The notes under the pieces were generated by a model, which was given only the letters and a program-made list of their open reading frames with translations, searched no databases and had not been told where the DNA came from. From Euphorbia lathyris (Eukaryota; Streptophyta; Magnoliopsida; Malpighiales; Euphorbiaceae), in contig NC_088911.1 of the NCBI RefSeq assembly GCF_963576675.1, forward strand, positions 33,626,256 through 33,690,255: a stretch of DNA of 64,000 nt, in the 5' to 3' direction. The stretch's first letter is position 1. Each line of letters opens with the position of its first letter. Shown here piece after piece: positions 58,521-64,000 of this stretch. Made by a program: the position numbers and the translations under genes.

Positions 58521-61500
58521 ATGTCTGTCGATTCTCATGCCCCTAATCCCAGGGGTCTTCTCTGCAATGCTGGCGCTGGCGCTGCTGCCGGTATGATTTT
58601 ATTTTTTGCACTTTGTTACATAGGAGTAGGAGGAAACAACTAAGAAGCTAAAAGCTAATGCGCTGCTGTCAAACTATAGTATTGATCGAGGATTTGGAAT
58701 TGTCATTTTGATTTAGGTCTTGATTTCTTAGATTTTGGATTTGGTGATTGCGTCGTTGTTTTGATTCATTAGTTCTTATTGTTCGGGTAATACTGGTGCA
58801 GGAGTTATTGCCGCAACATTTGTGTGTCCTTTAGATGTCATCAAAACTAGGTTGCAGGTACACGGGCTGCCGAAGTTCGAGAATGGAAGAATTAAAAGTA
58901 CGTTTCTCTTCCCCTGGCCTTCCAGACACATCTAGTCAGCTTGGCATCTTTTGCAAGTACTGCTATAATGAATAAAGATCATTTTTATTCACATTCATTT
59001 CTTAACTTGTTTCTTTTTTCTATGAGGCAAACTGTTTTATTGCACATTGGCTCATATTGGTACCAGAATTCTGTTATTCTACATCCTAATAAATGTGAAC
59101 TAGTTCTATATTGTTACTTCTGAATTTTCTTATTGTGAACAAAAACTCATGGGCTATTAGTTGTTCATGTCACCAGGAAGTCTCATAGTTGGTAGTTTGG
59201 AACAGATATTCCAAAAGGAAGGTCTACGTGGCATGTACCGGGGCCTTAGTCCCACTGTGCTGGCATTGCTTCCTAATTGGGCGGTGAGCAATGTTCCTTC
59301 CCGATTTTTTTTTTGCTTATTCATGTTTCCTGCAGTTGCTTTATATAATGTTAGTTCTACTTTAAAAAATAATTCAGGAAATCAGGAAAGGTTGTGGATT
59401 CCTTGCCTAGTTTATGGTGACCAAATCTCAAAGAATTTGTTTTTTAAGTGAATTATATAGAAAGCCTCAATAAAATTGTAATTGTTTAATATATTGGCTG
59501 CTTCTCAAATATTTTAGAGAAATGAAAAGAATATTTAATTCGAAAACTTTAGGATTGGCTCTTATCTTTCATGTGATTGAAGAAAAAGGGATATCTTATA
59601 TATAGTCCCAAAAGAGAATGCAACTGCTTTTGTCAATTTCGGACCTTAGAATATGTCGTGAATACTGCAAAAGATTCTGGATTTAATGATTAACAGCTCA
59701 TTTTTGTCGTTTTTATCAAACGTAAGTACTCACTAACTTAATCTATGTTTGAGCACTATCCGACAAGCCAACTAATTTCCTCTCTATTTTTTTAGCAGTA
59801 CGCTATTAGTCAACCGAGTTTCTCCGTGTTTCTCAACTTGTTAATCTTTTTAAACTGGTAGTTTCTCTTGAGAAATGTGTTTGGAATGTAGCCAAAAAGT
59901 GGTGTCGTTATATGAAAGATTCAGGTTTAGGAACATTCAAACATTCAAAACTTTTCTTCATGTACGTAGATTCGAACATTTCAACATTCAGATTTTTTCT
60001 TATCATCATGTTCTGATGCCTTCAGTTTTTTCATCGAATGACTTAAAGTTTTTGATTCTTTATCTTCAACTGTTGTTCATGAGATTTCTATGAAGCACTC
60101 ATTACCGATATTTAAAAAAAAATATGAGATGGGGATCGCCAATATATACACACACATACACATGTATATAAAACCGCAAATAACATTCATAATAACAATA
60201 AGTCATTAATTCATAAAAAAGAAACATTTAATACTTCAAACTATTTAAACTACCAAGTCTAAAGACTATTCTAAGACATTTTCATGATCTTCATCTACAA
60301 ACATTTAATACTGATTAGCTTTTAGTTTTTTACTTATTTTTTTTGCAAATAAAAAGGTGGGTGAGGGCTGGTTTAGTTAATTATTTATATTTAATTTTTT
60401 TTTTATATATTACCTCTTGCCAAAAAATTGGCAGGGAAAGGCTTGCCCCTAATACACCCTTGTGGTGGGACCCCTCCCCGGACCCTCGCTTAGCGGGGAC
60501 GCGTAGTGCATGGGGCCGCCCTTTATTAATCCTTAATTTTGTGAAGTTAATTTTACCTAATTAACTCTGAAACGTATCCCCGAAGTAACTCTTGTATCCC
60601 CGCATCCTCCGCGTATCCCCATAATAAAGAAAAAAGAAAAAGGGGATACTTGTTTTGCCGTGTCCCCGGAGTATCCAATATGCGTGCGTCAATGTCTTAG
60701 AAGTATCGGTGCTTCATAGTGAGATTTTCATTTAATACCTGTTGAAGATTTAAGAGCACAATATATTTGTTCTCGAGACAAGATAAAAACCTTTAGGGCT
60801 GACAATATTAGACAGACGCATTATAGCTTTCTTTGAATGGAAAGTTTTGTTGCAAGACTCATAGGAACTTTCTATAACTTTGTAATTGATGGAAAGTATC
60901 CCAAGCGTCAAAGCATTGATAATTTGATTATTTACTTCTTGCTTTTGCCCGACTTTGTATTATTACTTAAGCACAAGTGAAGAAGATAGACTAGACAAAT
61001 GTGAAACTATAATGCTGGGATTTTCTTTGTTGCATTATTGTCAGAATTGAATAGGCTAAATTTGGTTGTAAAGGTCTAAAACAAAACTAATGGATAAAGA
61101 AACTGCTGAAGGAAGAAGATAATTCACAAGCGAGGTCAAAGAAATTTACTTATTTATTGTTGTTGAATGAATTTGTGTGATCAACTTAGTTTACTTTTCA
61201 ACATTTGAGGTTTGTTGCTCTGGTCTTCAAAGACCTTCCCGAAACTTAAAAATGCAGTTAGTGCAAGGCTTAACCTTTGGGTCGTTTGTGTCAGATCATC
61301 TTCCTTTCTTAATCTAGAATTGTAGCAGTTGTTTGAGAGGTGCATGTTGTTTTGCTTCTGTTTATGGTGATCTATTCTGAGTGGGATCATTAATCACGCC
61401 ATTGATTTAATTTGGAGAGGTGCATGTTGTTTTGCTTCTGTTTATGGTGATCTATTCTGAGTGGGATCATTAATCACGCCATTGATTTAATTTGGAAGAT

Positions 61501-63783
61501 CTCTAGATTTTGGTTGGATTCTTAACAGTTGAGTATTGTCACAATTATAGATAGGGATTATCTAGGTATTATTAGGTGGTTAATTGTTTTTACATTAAGT
61601 GGTATTTAGCCTTAATAGATGTTATTTAGGAATGTTTACAGCTGTGGCTGTTATTAGGCCTCTTTAGAGTGAATTGCTATATTTCCTATGCTTATTTAAG
61701 GTAGGTTATATTTCCTATTATTATTTAAGGTAGGTTAGAATTAATATGGTGATTTAAGGTAAGTTAGAATAATTAGGGCCATGAATTTAGGAAGACTAGT
61801 ATACTTTCCTTTTCCCACTTTTTCCTATTTAAGAGAATCACTCTGTACTAGTTCATTATGCAAAATTGATTAATGAAATATTTATTCCTTTCTTCTAAAT
61901 TCTCGCTTTTCTGTTTATCTCAATCTCGCTCTAACCTTCTCTCTTCTTTCTCTCTTCTTCTCTATTCCTAAGATCTTTTCTGCCCTAATCTTACTGTCAG
62001 AAATCCTAATCCTGACAACAGTATTTTCTGTTTCTGTATTTGTGCTTTCTTCCTCATTTTTCTAATGGCTTTATTGAGCTTGTTCAAATTTTAAACTTGG
62101 TTTTCTTTCAAACAACTCAAATTTATACTTTTTGCAGGTATATTTTACAATGTATGAGCAGCTCAAAAGCGTTCTTTCTTCCAGTGGTTAGCGCCGACCT
62201 TTTCTTTTCTTTTCTCTTTATTTCTTGTACAATATAAAAACAGACCCAAACTTTATTTTATCTTGTGAATAGACTTTTCTTACTGTTCCTTGCTGTATCT
62301 TCTTCTCAAGTATCGTTGCATGTCAAATTGCTGGTTGTCTTGTGTCAATTCCTAATATTTCTTCAATGGTGGTGTTGTGTAGATGAGAACCATCTTTCGG
62401 TTGGTGCAAATGTGATGGCTGCTTCTGGCGCTGGAGTTGCAACAACTATTTTCACTAATCCACTTTGGGTAGTGAAGACAAGACTTCAGGTGCGTGGTCC
62501 ATGTATGCCATTTCCTAGTAGTTGCTTATATAGAGGTTTTTAGGAAGTTCCTTATGTACTTATCATGGTAGCTTTAGTAGTGTTCTTCATGTTTTTATTT
62601 TTAACTAGGAGCACTTCTGCCTTTATTTGATTTTTCTTAAAATGCTTATCATATCATGCTACAGCCACAAGGTTCGGTTTCTTAAGTTTCTTTAATTTTA
62701 TCATTTTTCTACTTGATAAAGTTGAAATAATCAGTACTTGAAAGAGTGGTCTTACTTTTCCCACATTCAACCATTGTGCATGAAAAAAAAATCCAACACC
62801 AAAACCTATGGTATTAACAACATTTTTCAGGAAACCGGAAAAATAGATATAGAGTTACGGATGAGATACTCGTATATGTTGCTACTCTTAGGACTTGGGG
62901 GAGATCAGTGGTTCCATCATAAGAAGCTATGGAAGGACATGATATTCACATTTCTTTCTCCTTTTTGCTCTTAGACTCAAGGAATGCGAGCCGGGGTGGT
63001 CCCATATAGGAGTACACTATCTGCTTTGAGGAGAATAGCCCAGGAGGAGGGTATTCGTGGTTTATATAGGTATTATATTCTATGTCCAGTTTACTACCCC
63101 AATTAAATGTTTGTTTATTCTAATTCTGAAAATGTAATATTAATCATACTTAAGCTTTGTGTGGTGAGCAGTGGTCTTGTGCCTGCATTGGCTGGCATCA
63201 GTCACGTAGCAATTCAGTTTCCAACATATGAGAGGATCAAATATCATTTGGCTGAGCGAGGTGAATTATGCTCCTGTTTGAGTATTTAAATTTATCCATA
63301 ATCAATTCTGAATTAGGAATGTCGTTTCAGCTAATACTACGTGTGATAATCTAAGTGCACAAGATGTTGCAGTTGCCTCATCAGTATCAAAAATATTTGC
63401 TTCCACATTGACATATCCTCATGAGGTATGTTGCTGAATGAACTTTGTACATGCTATTGAGATTCATATTAGCTTGATTAAAAGAGTAAATAACATGGTT
63501 ACTTTGCATCTGAGTTGACTCGTTGTTTGTGATATGACAATTGCAGGTAGTACGTTCAAGGCTTCAAGACCAAGGACATCATTCAGAAAAGCGTTACAGT
63601 GGAACAATTGATTGCATAAAAAAAGTATTTCAGCAAGATGGTCTTACTGGTTTCTACCGTGGATGTGCTACCAATCTTATGAGGACAACGCCTGCTGCTG
63701 TTATTACATTCACCAGTTTTGAGATGATTCACAGGTTCCTTGTTAGCTCTTTCCCTCCCGACTCACAGCATCACACATTATGA
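58521..63783 (+). CDS. NDT1: NAD+ transporter of the mitochondrial carrier family, NDT1-like, nine exons, 314 aa
   Basis: Exons: 58521-58590, 58802-58897, 59177-59283, 62138-62186, 62383-62489, 62975-63069, 63172-63260, 63331-63425, 63547-63783. Total 945 nt, all phases consistent, all introns GT-AG. The protein has the three carrier repeats with signature motifs [10 protein letters not shown] (residues 33-42), [10 protein letters not shown] (134-143) and PHEVVRSRLQ (234-243). The family's repeat-end motifs [30 protein letters not shown] and [10 protein letters not shown], and the tail [16 protein letters not shown], are also present. This matches Arabidopsis NDT1, which imports NAD+ in exchange for ADP or AMP into organelles; whether the product goes to mitochondria, plastids or both is not settled by sequence. 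Length is normal for the family. Exon 2/3 joining gives IKRSLIVGS where relatives usually have IKGSLIVGS. The gene looks functional. Intron 3 is 2.85 kb because of repeats. Confidence 0.93.
60412..60530 (+). mobile_element. SINE 3' fragment (Au-like) in NDT1 intron 3
   Basis: GGCTTGCCCCTAATACACCC, then TGTGGTGGGACCCCTCCCCG, then a GGACCC..TTAGCGGG..TAGTGCAT.GGGCCGCCCTTT type end resemble the conserved 3' half of plant Au SINEs. The pol III 5' head is missing. Confidence 0.6.
61336..61495 (+). repeat. Exact 80-bp tandem duplication in NDT1 intron 3
   Basis: 61336-61415 and 61416-61495 are identical by eye, starting AGAGGTGCATGTTGTTTTGC. Recent duplication or possible assembly artefact. Confidence 0.95.
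61537..62019 (+). mobile_element. Solo-LTR-like insertion in NDT1 intron 3, flanked by AGTAT
   Basis: Begins TGTCACAATTATAG and ends near CCTGACAAC(A). AGTAT occurs at 61532-61536 and 62020-62024, sharing one base with the expected CA end. Contains TCCTATTTAAGAG (TATA-like) and a downstream ATTAATGAAATATTTATTCC poly(A)-like zone. General plan like the solo LTR at 11172, but the sequences are not copies of each other. Confidence 0.65.
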
Positions 63784-64000
63784 TAATGGATTAACATGAA
63801 TTATATTTATATGGATACTGGACTTCATTTCTGTTAACATTGCTGATGGGGGCTTCTGGTAGTTTTTCTAGCAACATCCACAGGTAGTGAAGTCTACAGA
63901 TCCCTAGTTCCCTCCTTGTAGTAGAGCTTCAATAACTAAAATTTGGAGGGGAAGGAAGTTCATTCTTATACAGATAATGATAATGATAATGATGAAAAAT
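63784..64000 (+). other. 3' UTR of the NDT1-like gene
   Basis: Follows the TGA at 63781-63783. No canonical AATAAA is clear; ATAATGATAATGATAATGAT microsatellite-like sequence ends the window. Confidence 0.5.

Overview
The window is nuclear DNA of a flowering plant, most likely a eudicot. It is AT-rich, its genes carry long GT-AG introns, and plant retrotransposons, CACTA elements, MITEs and SINE/LINE remnants fill most of it. I cannot name the species. Only two genes look intact. The first (8755-14313, minus) is a six-exon DUF789-family gene. The second (58521-63783, plus) is a nine-exon mitochondrial-carrier gene that closely resembles plant NAD+ transporter NDT1. Everything between and to the left of them is mainly mobile DNA and its debris.

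Layout. 817-2543: a plant-mobile-domain (PMD) gene on the minus strand, broken by an in-frame TAG. It lies just upstream of a polypurine tract and an LTR-like segment (3200 to about 5060) whose U3 holds seven copies of an imperfect 13-bp palindrome before a TATA box. 6561-6895: Tourist-like MITE. 8755-14313: DUF789 gene, with a solo LTR (11172-11702, TSD ATTTG) in its long intron. 14965-18270: foldback elements, a LINE RNase H remnant and a minisatellite. 18660-25874 and 40672-42292: two colinear repeat pairs (A-B and A'-B'), the trace of an old duplication. The first copy was later hit by a CACTA element (20350-24473, TSD CAT). The second was hit by a 14.7-kb nested Ty3/gypsy complex (25931-40671, TSD ATATG).

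The nested complex. The outer element is a minus-strand Tat-like gypsy with LTRs near 3.9 kb. An Athila-like element (28821-35585, also minus) sits inside it. A deletion then removed about 1 kb of the left outer LTR and about 1 kb of the left inner LTR. The inner element has one gag-protease frame joined in frame to the integrase C-terminus, with RT, RNase H and most of integrase gone. It carries several nonsense codons but no frameshift.

Right part. 43404-43704: two-exon remnant of QCR7 (complex III 14-kDa subunit). 44380-46431: solo LTR (TSD AGCGG) that itself contains another solo LTR (45228-46261, TSD GTAGT) related to the outer element above. 47176-47520: LINE remnant. 48117-50181: internally deleted Ty1/copia element. 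51580-55998: second CACTA (TSD CGA) with a decayed En/Spm transposase fragment. 56990-57905: gypsy RNase H/integrase remnant. 58521-63783: NDT1-like gene, whose third intron holds an 80-bp tandem duplication, a SINE 3' end and a solo-LTR-like insert.

I saw no CRISPR array, rRNA or functional tRNA, and no convincing new multi-gene system. The most unusual items are the antisense PMD gene beside a retroelement polypurine tract, the repeated U3 palindromes, the GC-rich spliced-looking block inside the large gypsy LTR, and the recoverable insertion and deletion history.
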